From Magicicada septendecula (taxonomy: Eukaryota > Arthropoda > Insecta > Hemiptera > Cicadidae): a DNA stretch of 64,000 bases. The position numbers and the translations under genes are program-made. The stretch's first letter is position 1; each line of letters starts with the position of its first letter. The notes beneath the pieces are model-generated. The model had not been told where the DNA came from. It worked only from the letters and a program-made list of their open reading frames with translations, and made no database searches. The DNA is taken from contig CM068367.1 of the NCBI GenBank assembly GCA_034769895.1, positions 320,403,662 through 320,467,661 on the forward strand, read 5' to 3'. Positions 47,671-63,287 of this stretch are shown in pieces.

Positions 47671-50600
47671 ATGGTTGTAGATGAGTGTCTAGATTTAGAG
47701 AGGGACCTACAGCGGGTAAGTAATCAGCTGAGTAACTACTCTAGAGGCGATCAGCAAGAACCAACGTTCTACTCAAATAGAAGGAGAGATAATGAACGTA
47801 CGAAAGAAAAAAGGTTTACCCCATATCCGGGTAATAAACCACAAAATAGACAGGAAGTGGAGGATAAAGGTAGGAGTCGAAGTGTAGAAAATAAACCTAA
47901 TAAAGGGTATAAAGTGTGTAAAACAACTATAACCTCTACCGAGCAGCAACCGTCGACTAGTAAAATGAATTACGGGAAACGGGAAGCCACTGCAGGTAGA
48001 AAAGAAACAAAACTAATCCTACCATTACCTGCAGTGAAATCACAAAAGAAAACAGGTAAGAAGAATGTAGCTAATAATATAAAACAAGTGAGCGATAGGG
48101 AGTTCTTGTTAAAAGAAGAGCAAGAAGTGGGTAGAAACCATTATCCTGAATGTCCGGAAATAATTTGTAAGATCAGTAATCTACTGGTAAGAGCGCTTAT
48201 AGACATTGGCAGTGAAGTTACCTGTGTTAGCTCAAAGTTTGTAGATAATTATCAGTTGCCAAATTGTCCCAGACTACCCGTAAAACATTGTAATGTACAG
48301 GGAGCCACTGGAGCCAAAATGCAAAAGATAACTGAACAAATATATTTACCTGTCAGTATAAATGGTAACCAAACCCAAATAGTAGCTCTAATAGTCCCGA
48401 AACTCATTCATGATTGTATTATTGGGGTAGATACGTTGCTTGAATGGAAAGCAAAAATAAATTTTAAAAGAAATACCATTACTATGGAAATAAATGCTAA
48501 TAAAATAAATGTAGGTATTAAAGAGTTTAAGCATTGGAACTCGGTAAGTGTCGTAAAAGGGTATATAGAGAAACCTGTAGTTGACGTTAGGAGTGACCAG
48601 CATTGTATTGATAATACTCCAGAAATCAACATTGGGACTGAGTTGAACAACGAGCAACAGAACAAATTTCAGCAACTCGTTGGTGAGTATAGTGATGTGT
48701 TCAGAACAGAGCCTGGAAGAGCTAGGTTCTATGAACATCAGTTGACACTAACTGAAAATGCATCATTTGTACAAAGGACTTATCCAATCCCTCTACATTA
48801 TAGAGATGAAGTGGAGAAAGAGATCCAACAGATGTTAGCAAATGGTGTTATAGAGAGAGCAAGTAGTCCCTATATAAACCCTTTAGTAGTTGTCACCAAG
48901 CCGAACGGGAGTATCCGATTATGCTTAGATGCTAGGAAACTAAATTCTTTATTAGTACCAGATTACGAGTGCGCTAGGAGTGTGGAAGAATTGTTTCAAA
49001 AATGTAATGGGGTTAAGTGTATGACCAAACTAGACTTAACATCAGGTTTTTGGCAAATTCCCATTAGAACTTGTGATAGAAAGTATACGGCACTTTTTTA
49101 TAAAAACAGTGCTACCAATTTAAAGTGGTACCTTTTGGCCTGAGCACCAGCTTAGCTGCAATGGTAAGGTGTTTAGACAGTGCCTTCGGTAATGAGGTAG
49201 AGAAGTATACATTAGTGTTCGTAGATGATATTCTATGTGTGTCACAAACATTCGAGGAGCACTTAAAACATTTAAAGAATATTTTTGAAAATTTAAGATC
49301 AGCAAACATGACGCTGAATCTACGGAAATCAGAGTTTGGTAAAGAGGAAATTAAGTTTTTAGGTCACCGAATCTCAATGGAAGGCATAACCACGGACCCA
49401 GAGAAGGTAAAAGACATACAAGAATTTCCAACTTCAAAGAACTGCAAGCAGCTAAAGTCATTTCTAGGTTTAGCTAACTACTATCAGAAGTTTACAAGTA
49501 AATACGCGGAAAGTACTGTTCCATTGTTAAAGTTGTTAAACAAAGGTATTAAATGGAAGTGGACAAAGGACCACGATGAAGCACTGCAACAAGTGAAAAG
49601 TCTTTTTATAAATACTATTGTATTAAATCATCCAAGGATAGGAGAAAGATTTTACTTGCAAACAGACGCCAGCAATATTGCTATTGGAGCACACTTGTAT
49701 CAGATTGATGAGAAGGGCCAAAAAGCGGTATTAGGATTCGTAAGTCGCACACTTAAAGGGGCAGAATTAACCTATTTTACGACAGAAAAAGTGCTATTAG
49801 CGATAGTGCATAGCCTGTCAAAGTTTAGAAGTTATATTCTGGGTGCTAAACTTACTATAATCACCGACAATAAGGCGTTAGTGTTTTTATTAAAGTGTAA
49901 ATTGCTAGGTGCCCGTCTGACTCGTTGGATCTTGGCTATACAAGAGTATCAATTTGATATACAGTATTGGAAAGCGAAAGACAACTTAGTAGCAGATGTA
50001 CTCAGTAGAAATCCACCATCGGAAAACAACATGGAAACAGATAATATTAAATGTAGTAGCAATGATATTGGTATTTACGCGGTAAAACATATAACGAAAC
50101 CTGAAGTAGTTAGACGACTTAAGGAAATAGGGACTCATCAACAACAAGACCCTAGGATTAATGTAGCTTGGAGGAGTGCAGTTACCAACTCCAAACCAGG
50201 ATTTTCTATATACGACGGTAAGCTATATAAGCTATGTTCCCATAAGTGGAAATTACTATTACCTAGCTGTATGATAGATGAACTTATTGGGAATGCCACT
50301 TGTCATTGGGCCACGCTGGATTTAAGAAATGCTATCTAGCCTTAACAGAAAGTTTCATAGGAAAGGGGTTAGCAAAACGCATGAAAAGATTATTGTCTAC
50401 TTGTGACCTGTGCCAGAAATGTAAACACCCAAACTTAGCTACAAGGGAAGAAATGCAAACAGTCCAAGCTAAAGTGAAAGGAGAGTTACTAGCTGTGGAT
50501 TATTACGGGCCTCTACCAAAAGCAAAAGGAGGGGTAAAGCACATTCTAGTTACGGTAGATTTCTTTTCCAAATTTGTGAAATTATACCCAGTCCAAAGAG

Positions 50601-51293
50601 CCACGACAAAAGCAACACTTAGAGCATTAACGAAGTTCTACATCCCACAGTATGGTAAACCAAGGAAAACAGTTCACCCCTAACCTATGGAGAGAAACCT
50701 TGGAAGAATTAAATATTAAACCTATTCTTACATCTATACGTCACCCTCAAGCAAATTTAGCTGAGAGAGTAAATAGAGAATTAGGGAGGTATTTTAGAAT
50801 ATTGTGTAATCAGAACCATTCTGCATGGGTAGACTACTTAAGTTTTATTTCAGATTGTATAAATAATACATGCAATGAAACAACGGGGTACACACCTTCA
50901 GAATTGTTTATTAATAAAGAACCTGTACATATATGGACCAAAACCATAAAAAGTCCACCCAACTACAATCTACCTATTCCATACGAGGTAAAAACCAGGA
51001 TAGCAGAAGAAAGAATACAAAGAGAAAGTCAAAAGAGAGTAGAACGATATAATCGAACTCACAAGTTGGTAAGGTTTATTGAAGGAGAGGAAGTGCTAGT
51101 GAAAGCGAATCCTGTATCCTCTGCCATATACAATACCACGGCCAAGTTCTTTCCGATATTCATGGGACCTAATAGGATAGAAAAACAGATTGCAAGGTAC
51201 ACATATATGTTAAAAGATATAGAGAAAAATAAAATTATAGGAAAGTACCATGGGGATAGTTTAAGAAAATATAAACAAAATATTGACCCATAA
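47671..51293 (+). pseudogene. gypsy pol: protease, RT, RNase H, integrase, three breaks
   Basis: Protease (ALIDIGSEVTCVS) and RT fingers run to a 1-base deletion near 49106. From 49125 the RT continues with the catalytic FVDDIL, then LGHRIS, SFLGLANYYQKF, RNase H (LQTDASNIAIGAHL, FTTEKVLLAIV, ITDNKALVF) and DVLSRNPP. A second shift near 50315 breaks the integrase HHCC zinc finger; its remaining part is CDLCQKC. The integrase core has LLAVDYYGPLP (first Asp) and HPQANLAERVNR (Glu). The region expected to carry the second Asp reads VNQGKQFTP after a third break near 50655, probably a small deletion between direct copies of GGTAAACCA-like sequence. Ends at TAA 51291-51293. About 1,200 codons in all, normal for gypsy pol. 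Confidence 0.92.
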
Positions 51294-51608
51294 ATTTATA
51301 ATTGTTTTGAATCAATATTAACAATAATAATAATGAATTTTATATAAATAAAGGTTAATATTGTTATTTAAATTATTGACATTAATTAATCCAAAATGAT
51401 GATTAAAAATGATCATATAAATTTCAATATACCATGTTAGGTTAAGCAACATTGTAATCTTTAGTTATAAGATAGATGTAAGCAACATTGTAGTAGTGCA
51501 AGTTTTGTGCGGGAAAAAGTGCTAAAGTAAATGTGCAAATTTTTAATCAGTGTAAAACTGTACATTAGAAAAAAATTAATGATTTAAATAATCAATTTTT
51601 TTTATACC
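51294..51608. other. Non-coding stretch between pol and polypurine tract
   Basis: AT-rich, no ORF and no envelope gene. It is the 3' untranslated part of the element. Confidence 0.7.
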
Positions 51609-51617
51609 GAGTGGGGG
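51609..51617 (+). other. Polypurine tract of gypsy element
   Basis: GAGTGGGGG directly before TATATAACG, the LTR start. This is the normal primer site for plus-strand synthesis and fixes the 3' LTR left edge. Confidence 0.75.
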
Positions 51618-51618
51618 T

Positions 51619-53197
<1,579 letters not shown>

Positions 53198-53779
53198 TGG
53201 CGCCCAGGTAAAGTAATATCACGGGTAAGTAACTTTTTATCTAACATCACAAATATTAGATAATTGTGTTAGACGAAAGGGAGCGTTGTATAGATTTGGC
53301 GCGGCCAACTAAGTGGCTCGATTAAGCTCCATTAAGCCCGATTAAGCTCACAAAATTATATAAATAAATTTATATAATTTGGTGTTGCTTTTACCCAAGT
53401 GATAATTAAATTGTAATATTAATAAATTTTAAAAGAAAGTGGAATTCAAGGTTACAAATAACTACTAAATAATTGTTAAATTTATTTGTTAATAATAAAA
53501 TTTAAAAATGGCAAAATCATCAGCAGTAGATATGGCAGGAATTGAGCAAATGTTTAAACAGTTGACCACTAAAATGGAAGAAACTAAATCTGAAATAAAA
53601 GATACAAGTAATAAACTTGAAAATAAAATTGAAAGTACAAATAGTCAATTAAATAGTAAAATAGAATCTACAAATAATGAATTATCAAAGAAAATTGAAG
53701 AAAATAATAAACGTTTAGATGAAAGTAATCAAAAATTAATAACTGATGTTAATAATAAAATTGAACAAACTAATAAATG
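53198..53779 (+). pseudogene. Second gypsy copy: leader and first 90 codons of gag
   Basis: Leader with the three 10-bp repeats (53318-53347) and gag from ATG 53508 to about 53779, where homology stops inside TAATAAATGTTT. That is the target site of the foldback element in the other copies. The next bases are the interior of the block B hAT element (matching 36691 onward). An Arg codon replaces Ser at one site (NNKRLDES). It cannot make Gag. Confidence 0.9.
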
Positions 53780-54751
53780 TTTCCATTAGCAAATGGATTC
53801 CTTATTACTATCATCCGTCACTGGAAAATATTACCTTAGCTGCAAGTGCAGTTACTCCAATTGAGACTTAATAACGTTGTGGATCTCACTTGGAACATTT
53901 TCTCCTGACATCTGGACGAAATCTGCCATGGAAGAAAATTGTTCGGAAGATTTCAGAGTCTAATCTCTGAATCCACAGCTTCAATTTTTTAATTATCCCC
54001 TCGGTTTTATCTTCAACCTAGAAAATAGTAAAGCTAGATACCTGCAGGCTTAAAGTGAGTCCATTCAGATAACTGAGGATATCAGCAAGGTCTGATAGCT
54101 TCAAAATACAGTTAAAGTCATGGAACCTATCTTTAAGGTCGAAGTTGGAATCAAATAAAAAAAGACTAACTTCACCCTTCAGTTCAAATAATCTGATCAA
54201 TACCCTTCCACACGAAAGCCATTGTAGGCCTACTTCACAGTGGATCAACAATTACTTGTGGTCACTCCCCATTTCTTCACATATTATACCAAATGATCGA
54301 GAATTTAAAGGGTGCGATTTAATATAATTCACTATCCGATCAACCTCATCAAGACAACGCTTCAGTTGTGGTGGCATCTTCTTTGCTGCTAACGCTTCTC
54401 TGTGGATAAAAAATGAGTGGTGGATACACCACTCAAGAAGTGGTGCTACAATTTTTATAATTGTAAACTGCGTTGATGCGGCGCTCTAGTCAGTTTGACT
54501 GACAAACAGATCTGCTATACTATATGATTTGAAGACAGTATTAAAGCAATTAGTTTGAAATTACTTTTATAATTACAATTAGTTTGAACAACAACAACAA
54601 ACTGGAATCTTCTACTAACAGTTTTCAGATTCTAAAATTTAGATTTTAGAGAATATAAAGCGGACAAAATTACGGTATATTCTTTTTTTTCTTAAAAGTA
54701 TCCGTGGACCTCCTGAAACATTGTTGCGGACCCCCACTTTGGGAATCACTG
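53780..54751 (-). mobile_element. Truncated hAT element in B2
   Basis: Right part of the element at 36162-37659. The transposase middle piece (54251-54018, minus) is identical to B1; the C-terminal piece and left terminal repeat are gone. Confidence 0.88.
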
Positions 54752-55803
54752 CTCTAGGTCATTCGTCATGCCATAATTGGACGGAGAATGACAAACCAGA
54801 TTCACTCGTTCTCGCTTTAAAAGGGCCTGCGGCAGACCCACTACAGAAATTGCTACCTGATAGCCAGAACGCCTATGCAGAATTGATTAAACCTCTAGAA
54901 TTACGGTATGGTGATAAACATTTGCTCGATGTGTCAGACTGCACTTCTTAGTTCAGAGCAAGGGCAACAGCATTGCGGGGAGAGTCTTCAAGAGTTTGAA
55001 ACAAGAATCCATAGACAAATTAGACTGGCCTATCCTGTAGTAGCCCTACCAGAGGATTTCGAATGAGGTTTGCGATGCCAACATTTGTCAGATATAGTGA
55101 ACTACAACAAGTGTTACGAATGGTAAGGCACGAGAATAGTGCGGACACTCTTGTCCGTGGTGTACAATATGAGGCTGCCAAGTCAGTGGCTCGTTGATGA
55201 AATCATAAACTGCGCGCACTGAAAGATCGCGAAGAAACAGATTATGAAGAAGACGAGGAAGGAACAGAGACCTAATGATCGACACTACAGTATAAACGAA
55301 AAAAAGTGGAAGACCAAAATATCATAAGTTAGATGTGGAAAACGAGACGTCGGTCCAGAATTAAGCAGCAGGGAAAAGAGCAGTAGTCGGTACAACGGGA
55401 CGTGAGTTGACTAACTGGAGGAACGAAGCCCAAGACAATACGCAACTTCTACACTTCAGAAAAAAAAGCGGGAGCTTGGTAGTTAACGGATTCGTTGAAG
55501 AAATGACGACCTCGATTAGAGTTGACACGGGTTCCACAGTTTCCATTGAGCGCCCTGATCTGGTGAAAAATCTCAGGCCAATCTGGTGCTCTTGCGATTT
55601 GCGGACAACTACCGGAAAGCCTGTAAAGGAGTTTGGGAAAGTAAAATAAATACACCTACGCCTCCGTCGGCTTGAGTTTGATTACCACAATGACTTGTTG
55701 CAGACATTGTCGATGAAGCAATTCTTGGTGTGACACTATGAACGCGTATAGTTTTGTAGTCAACTTCAAAAACAATTAAAGGTTTTGAATTAGTCTTCAT
55801 TGG
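54752..55803 (+). pseudogene. Decayed gypsy gag-protease region, B2
   Basis: As at 37660-38710. The protease part is better preserved here: one open stretch 55407-55649 includes LVVNGFVEEMTTSIR, VDTGSTVSIERPDLV and LRTTTGKPVKEFGK. Gag still has stops. Confidence 0.8.
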
Positions 55804-57296
55804 TCTCAGTTATCCAGTTTCCACTGTACAACACGACGATCTGTGTGATCATCGTAACATATCAATATACTACATACAAACCCAAACAATGTAGTATACG
55901 TGGGTTATGTATACGTACGTACGTAGGTAGGTTAGGTATAGACATATAAATATAGTATATAGATATTTAAACGATACAAATTGGATGAATAATATATAAC
56001 GATGCATATGTAAGTTATAACAACCATGAAATAGAAAAACAACTTATTGAACACCCTATTACGGTTTGAAAACTAACAATCTCGGAAAGTGTCACTTTAC
56101 GTGACGTCATTAGAGATGAGAGCTGTGTGTACACTGGTAAGTTGTGCTCGTTATCCCTCCACGGACATGTGTTTAACCCAATCAAAACGATAGGTTTTTT
56201 CGCGAAATTCATTGTACAAGTGTACAATGTCACTCACCCGTAGACTCGCGGTGGTGCGAATTCGTGTGCGTATAAGATGACAAAGTAATTACTTGCTTAT
56301 TACTCCGTTAACAAATAATTACGGAGAAGCAAAAAACACTGATGAAGTGCAAAATATCACGAAACGACAAGTGTATATATTTGTTAAGAGTGTCCTACAC
56401 ACGATGAAAATCTACAATATAGGCATATATTTTTTATATTGTTGGAAGGGACGCCAGGTCTGTTGTGACAATTCGGGACAGAATTGAAACTGTTTAATCA
56501 TCTTGGACAGAAAAGAAATTCAAAGCTAGGCTTATGTGTGTACCCAAGTCTAGTTATAATTATCACCATGAAATAAGATCGTCACTGGTGAACGTCGTGT
56601 TTCGCGGCTGAGAGCGGGTTGTCGATACGGTCTGACAGGTTGGATCACACACACGCTCGCGCGCTCGCATGCATCCTTCAGGAAGACTACCAAGGACACC
56701 ACATCAGGATACAGTAATCGACAGCAGATTTAATTGAACACGCTAAGCATTTAAATAATTCTTTGGTTTCACATTGTTGTTATTAGGATGATTTTATTGT
56801 AATAACATTTATTACCAGAATTTTACATTGCTAAATTGGCAGATAAACTGTCAAATTATTGATTGTCATTGATTTATTAATATCTCACAATCATCCAAGA
56901 TATGGTAAATTATAATTTTTTATCATATACTATCAATACGAGATTTGTAATTATAAATTAGTTTATTAGTATGGTGTTTTACATACTATGATTATAATAC
57001 ATGCACACTCATGAAAAAGGTTATATAACTTAGTTTTAATCTGTTTCTAATTCATTTTAGTTATTTCATTTTTCGATACTCTCTCCTCTCTTTAAAATAA
57101 ATCTTTGTAAGTGACGTAATGTTTGAACGTAACTCAAACTCAAATTCTACGGTCTAGCTGGGCGTGTAAATGTATTAAGAGACACGTTCAACACAAAAAC
57201 ACTTACGCACCAGAACGTAAAGTCGTCACTATATATTTAGAGAGAGTGATTGAGTGAGCGAAATGAGTGCAAGAGAGAGGAGTCGGAGGGGGGCGG
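55804..57296. other. Anonymous part of block B, copy 2
   Basis: Same content as 38711-40189 with small indels. No gene recognised. Confidence 0.6.
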
Positions 57297-57301
57297 GAGA
57301 G

Positions 57302-57378
<77 letters not shown>

Positions 57379-57402
57379 GAGAGAGAGACAGACAGACAGA
57401 CA
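57297..57402. repeat. (GA)n tract, interrupted
   Basis: GA repeats with AAGAG interruptions, ending GACAGACAGACA. Longer allele of 40190-40288. Confidence 0.95.
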
Positions 57403-57465
57403 AAGGTGAATAATACTAGGGTTGTTTGTGCGTATGTGCGCGATTAATATTGTGTGGTTGAGTGT

Positions 57466-57466
<1 letters not shown>

Positions 57467-57509
<43 letters not shown>

Positions 57510-57518
57510 GTGTGTGTG

Positions 57519-57552
<34 letters not shown>
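57467..57552. repeat. (GT)n tract, interrupted
   Basis: About 86 bases of GT with two CTGTG interruptions. Longer allele of 40339-40361. Confidence 0.95.
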
Positions 57553-57555
<3 letters not shown>

Positions 57556-58429
57556 GGTCAAATATCCTACATTTGGTGTAACACAAAGTGTAATATTTCC
57601 AATTCTTTTTAGAAACATTTTATTAAAATTTTCTTATATACTATCTTTGTATTTTTACAGTTACTTGCCCACGTTCCCAACTCAATGATAGGCATTTTCA
57701 TTCCTGGAGAATTTATGGTTGAATGTTCATTCAGTTTCCCGGTCATGGTTTGAAGAACGTTTGTTAAATCACAGGTGTGTTGTGAACGAACTGATATTGC
57801 ACTCAGTATATTAGGTCTCTTACTAAATTATCCACGCTTTGATTTCTTTATATAGTTTATAGGGTTTGAATGTTTACACGCCCACTATGTACTTATCCGA
57901 CGTGCGCCATTGGTCGAAAATGCACACGTGCTTCGTGATAATTGGGCATACTTGCTTTATCACGGTGACACAGTATAAAAGACGTTAAGTGCCGGTGTCC
58001 ACTTGTCGGCTGGAATTTCTGTCATATCGACCGCTACCAGCCCGTTCTGCTTGCCCATCCTGGATATTACCTATAAACGGAGTTTTGATTGTTTGAAATA
58101 TACCATTTTAAAATGTAAATGCAATATATCCATTTCCACTTTATATTTAAATGCCTTTTACTAGATACCATTTTTAAATTTCCATTCAAATGACTTTTTT
58201 CTACATCATTTTTCTACTTAGGCTAATAATAGAGAATAGTTAAGTAGGCTATCAATGCTTAGATCCAGCGAATATAAAATATAGGCTACACATACAAACT
58301 GAATACAATAGTTTCAAGAAATGCTATTTTAAATATCGCAGTGCCTGGGTTCATGCTACTGACAGAAGTTTAAATAGACGTTTTAAAAAGTTTTTGCAAA
58401 TGCAATATTCTGCAACTGGTGCAATATTA

Positions 58430-59188
58430 ACTTCAGTATACTATCCATACTATGTCCCGTAAGGAAATGGAAGTACGATAATCGCGAAAAAAATCGTGTT
58501 CTAGAGAAGGGCTGATTCTGATTGTAGTACCCTCGAAACACAAAGAAAAGTCATTTTTCGAAAAGTGGTGTGTGTGTAGAAATTTTTTTATGGCGAACGA
58601 TAACTGCCGCAAATTCAAACGGAATCAAATAATTTTTTGTATATATACCCGAGTTGTAGAGGACTCAAGGCCTATTAATTTTGGTGAAGAACGTTTAAAG
58701 GGAAGGGGTAGTTTACCTGCAACGTTTTATGTTTTAACAAGAGTAAAATACTTAATTTTGATAAATAAAGTATCCTGAAAAGGTCATAATAATCCACTGT
58801 AGAAAGGTAGATGAAAAGGTTAGTTGAAGGAGGCGGGGGTAATTTTCTATAAATGAAAATGATAGTTGAAGAGGGAGGGGGTAATTTTTTATGTGTACTA
58901 CGTTATTGGCAACAAAGAAGTAGTTTGTTGTAAAAATTCCTTCCCGGGTTGTTTGCCCGTGGTCCAACGTTTTCTGCAAAACCAGACGCTTCAGCAGTGC
59001 TATCGACTACCACCATCAGTGAAAATCGAGTGCGCTAACGTGAGGTGGTATACGTTATTGATCACAGTACTGTACAGGCTGAAGCAATAAGTAGAAATAA
59101 GTAGTTTCTATTGAAATATTTCATTTCGAAAATGATTTTAAATATAAATCTTAGAACATGGAAGTCATGTATGGTTCTCCATACCGAT
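58430..59188 (+). mobile_element. Helentron-like short element in A4
   Basis: Equivalent of 631-1393, more diverged, ending CCATACCGAT at 59188, immediately followed by the start of another family member. Confidence 0.6.
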
Positions 59189-59191
59189 TTT

Positions 59192-60842
<1,651 letters not shown>

Positions 60843-60879
60843 ATGTGTACTACGTTATCCGCAACAAAGAAGTAGTTCC

Positions 60880-61034
60880 TATGGAAATATTTCATTTCAA
60901 TTTGTCAAACATAAAAATCGATTTACAAGGAACACATCTAACGTGTTAGAAATTTCGAACCGAATTCAAGTAGCCTAAATGATTTAAAATATAACCTTAG
61001 AACATGGAGGTCATGTATAGTTCTCCATACCGAT
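60880..61034 (+). mobile_element. Second 3' end of the Helentron-like family in A4
   Basis: Homologous to 1437-1583 but with the complete hairpin region (GTATAGTTCTCCATACCGAT at the end), showing that copies 1 to 3 lost about 10 bases there. Confidence 0.5.
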
Positions 61035-61862
61035 AATTTAATATGAAATTGGTACCAAGAAAAAAGGAAGAGGTAGTGAACGAACTGAACTTAATAAAAT
61101 CCGAAAGACAAAATTTAAAGAAAAAACAATTTGCAAAAATAATAGGTTAATAATCTAGAAGAGGAAAATCAATTGACCTACATGTTCCAAGACGATTCAT
61201 ACTCATCAGCTGGTAGTGACAATGGTAGTTCGTTGACCTAGAAACTCCTCAATAACTTCAAGATATGAATAAATCCCTAGGAGCGTTATATTCATTCTTT
61301 GTAATTAAACAAATATTTTTGCAGTTTAGTACTTGCCTATCAAGCTCCGCTCCTGAAGGACGTCCTTTTTCTATTCAGGGGAATGATTATGAGACCCCAA
61401 AGAAGAGAAATTAGTGACCAATTACTTTAAAAACTGGTTCTCCTAATATTACATAAATTCTGGTTTCATAATGTTCCATAATTTGCGTCAACAAGTACTC
61501 GGAAATACAGTATTATTATGAAATATTATTAGGCATAACTAGTATAATAATATTATAATATTAAATACTGTTATTAGTAAGTTATAATTGTGGAATAGTA
61601 TTATAGGTAATTGCTTGCATGTTTACTGGTCACAGTTTTAAAGAAATAAATTTTAGTTTCAGAAAAATTCATTTTCTTTTAAGAATCATTTTAAAAATGC
61701 CTATTTCTAATTTTTATTCGAAATGTGTTTTTGAAAACAGCTTTGAGTTTTGTATTTGAAATAGAAAAAAATCTCTATTTTTGCTTTTTCTGTTTCAATT
61801 GAGGTGAGTTACCCATTTTCCACGTCAGTGTCTATAAGCAACGTAAAGCAATGGCCTGTGCT

Positions 61863-62491
61863 CCTCCAACACATAGTTACTTTGATACTGTTTATAAACA
61901 CGAACTGCAGAACTTACTCGAAAGGAAACTTAGGCTAACTGCCAAATCCCCATTCGTTAGTTCACCGTCGAATGATAGCCGGTGTTCATTCTCTTGACGA
62001 CGCCATGAGACTTCTTAAATGCCAAATATTACCGCCCCCCGGACTAGAAAAGTAGGCCTACCGAATACGCCTAGATGACACATGGAAATGACTCCGGCAC
62101 ATTCTGAGCTAATGCGATTTAGCGCATTCTACTGGACGGAGAGCTGGTAAATAGAAACGATTTCTACTTAGACAGAACTACGAGGTAATAGTTCGACATA
62201 CTAAGCGGATCGTCTCTGATGCATAATCCTCACGGACTACATGATAATGACTAGACATCGTCAGTAATCACTCGCGTATCCCAAGGCTTGATACTTAAAA
62301 TTGTCCTGTTGTTATCAGTGTTTAAAGGCGTCGCCGCGGCCGAGGCGGACGGTGATTGACGCGGACAAAAGCAGATAAGGCCTGTTTCAGATAGGAACAA
62401 AGGTTAACACAAAAGATGATTGCTCCATGATAAGGTAAGAATACAAAATAGGTTTTGACTTGAATGAAAAAATCCCACTGTATAGAATTAT
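61863..62491. other. Unique spacer between A4 and B3
   Basis: GC-richer than its surroundings, including GTCGCCGCGGCCGAGGC near 62330. No ORF or repeat recognised. It replaces the last 1.4 kb of block A and the first part of block B. Confidence 0.55.
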
Positions 62492-63287
62492 TCCATAGAC
62501 AAATTAGACTGGCCTATCCTGTAGTAGCCCTACCAGAGGATTTCGAATGAGGTTTGCGATGCCAACATTTGTCAGATATAGTGAACTACAACAAGTGTTA
62601 CGAATGGTAAGGCACGAGAATAGTGCGGACACTCTTGTCCGTGGTGTACAATATGAGGCTGCCAAGTCTGTGGCTCGTTGATGAAATCATAAACTGCGCG
62701 CACTGAAAAATCGCGAAGAAACAGATGATGAAGAAGACGAGGAAGGAACAGAGACCTAATGATCGACACTACAGTATAAACGAAAAAAAGTGGAAGACCA
62801 AAATATCATAAGTTAGATGTGGAAAACGAGACGTCGGTCCAGAATTAAGCAGCAGGGAAAAGAGCAGTAGTCGGTACAACGGGACGTGAGTTGACTAACT
62901 GGAGGAACGAAGCCCAAGACAATACGCAAGTTCTACACTTCAGAAAAAAAAGCGGGAGCTTGGTAGTTAACTGATTCGTTGAAGAAATGACGACCTCGAT
63001 TAGAGTTGACAGGGGTTCCACAGTTTCCATTGAGCGCCTTGATCTGGTGAAAAATCTCAGGCCAATCTGGTGCTCTTGCGATTTGCGGACAACTACCGGA
63101 AAGCCTGTAAAGGAGTTTGGGAAAGTAAAATAAATACACCTACGCCTCCGTCGGCTTGAGTTTGATTACCACAATGACTTGTTGCAGACATTGTCGATGA
63201 AGCAATTCTTGGTGTGACACTATGAACGCGTATAGTTTTGTAGTCAACTTCAAAAACAATTAAAGGTTTTGAATTAGTCTTCATTGG
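62492..63287 (+). pseudogene. Decayed gypsy gag-protease region, B3
   Basis: Contains the IHRQIRLAYP gag end and the protease C-terminal part as in 37913-38710, with stops. The first gag blocks are absent because homology begins later. Confidence 0.75.

Larger units (their letters stand above)
53780..57792. repeat. Macro-repeat block B, copy 2
   Basis: Begins inside the hAT element (equivalent to 36691), keeps its right end and CTCTAGGT (54752-54759), the gag-protease relic and the anonymous tail. The left 630 bp of block B and of the hAT are missing. Microsatellites are longer than in B1. Confidence 0.93.

Noticed and set aside
51294..51608. Envelope gene after integrase
   Set aside because: No ORF of useful length before the polypurine tract; the element is a plain Ty3/gypsy retrotransposon.
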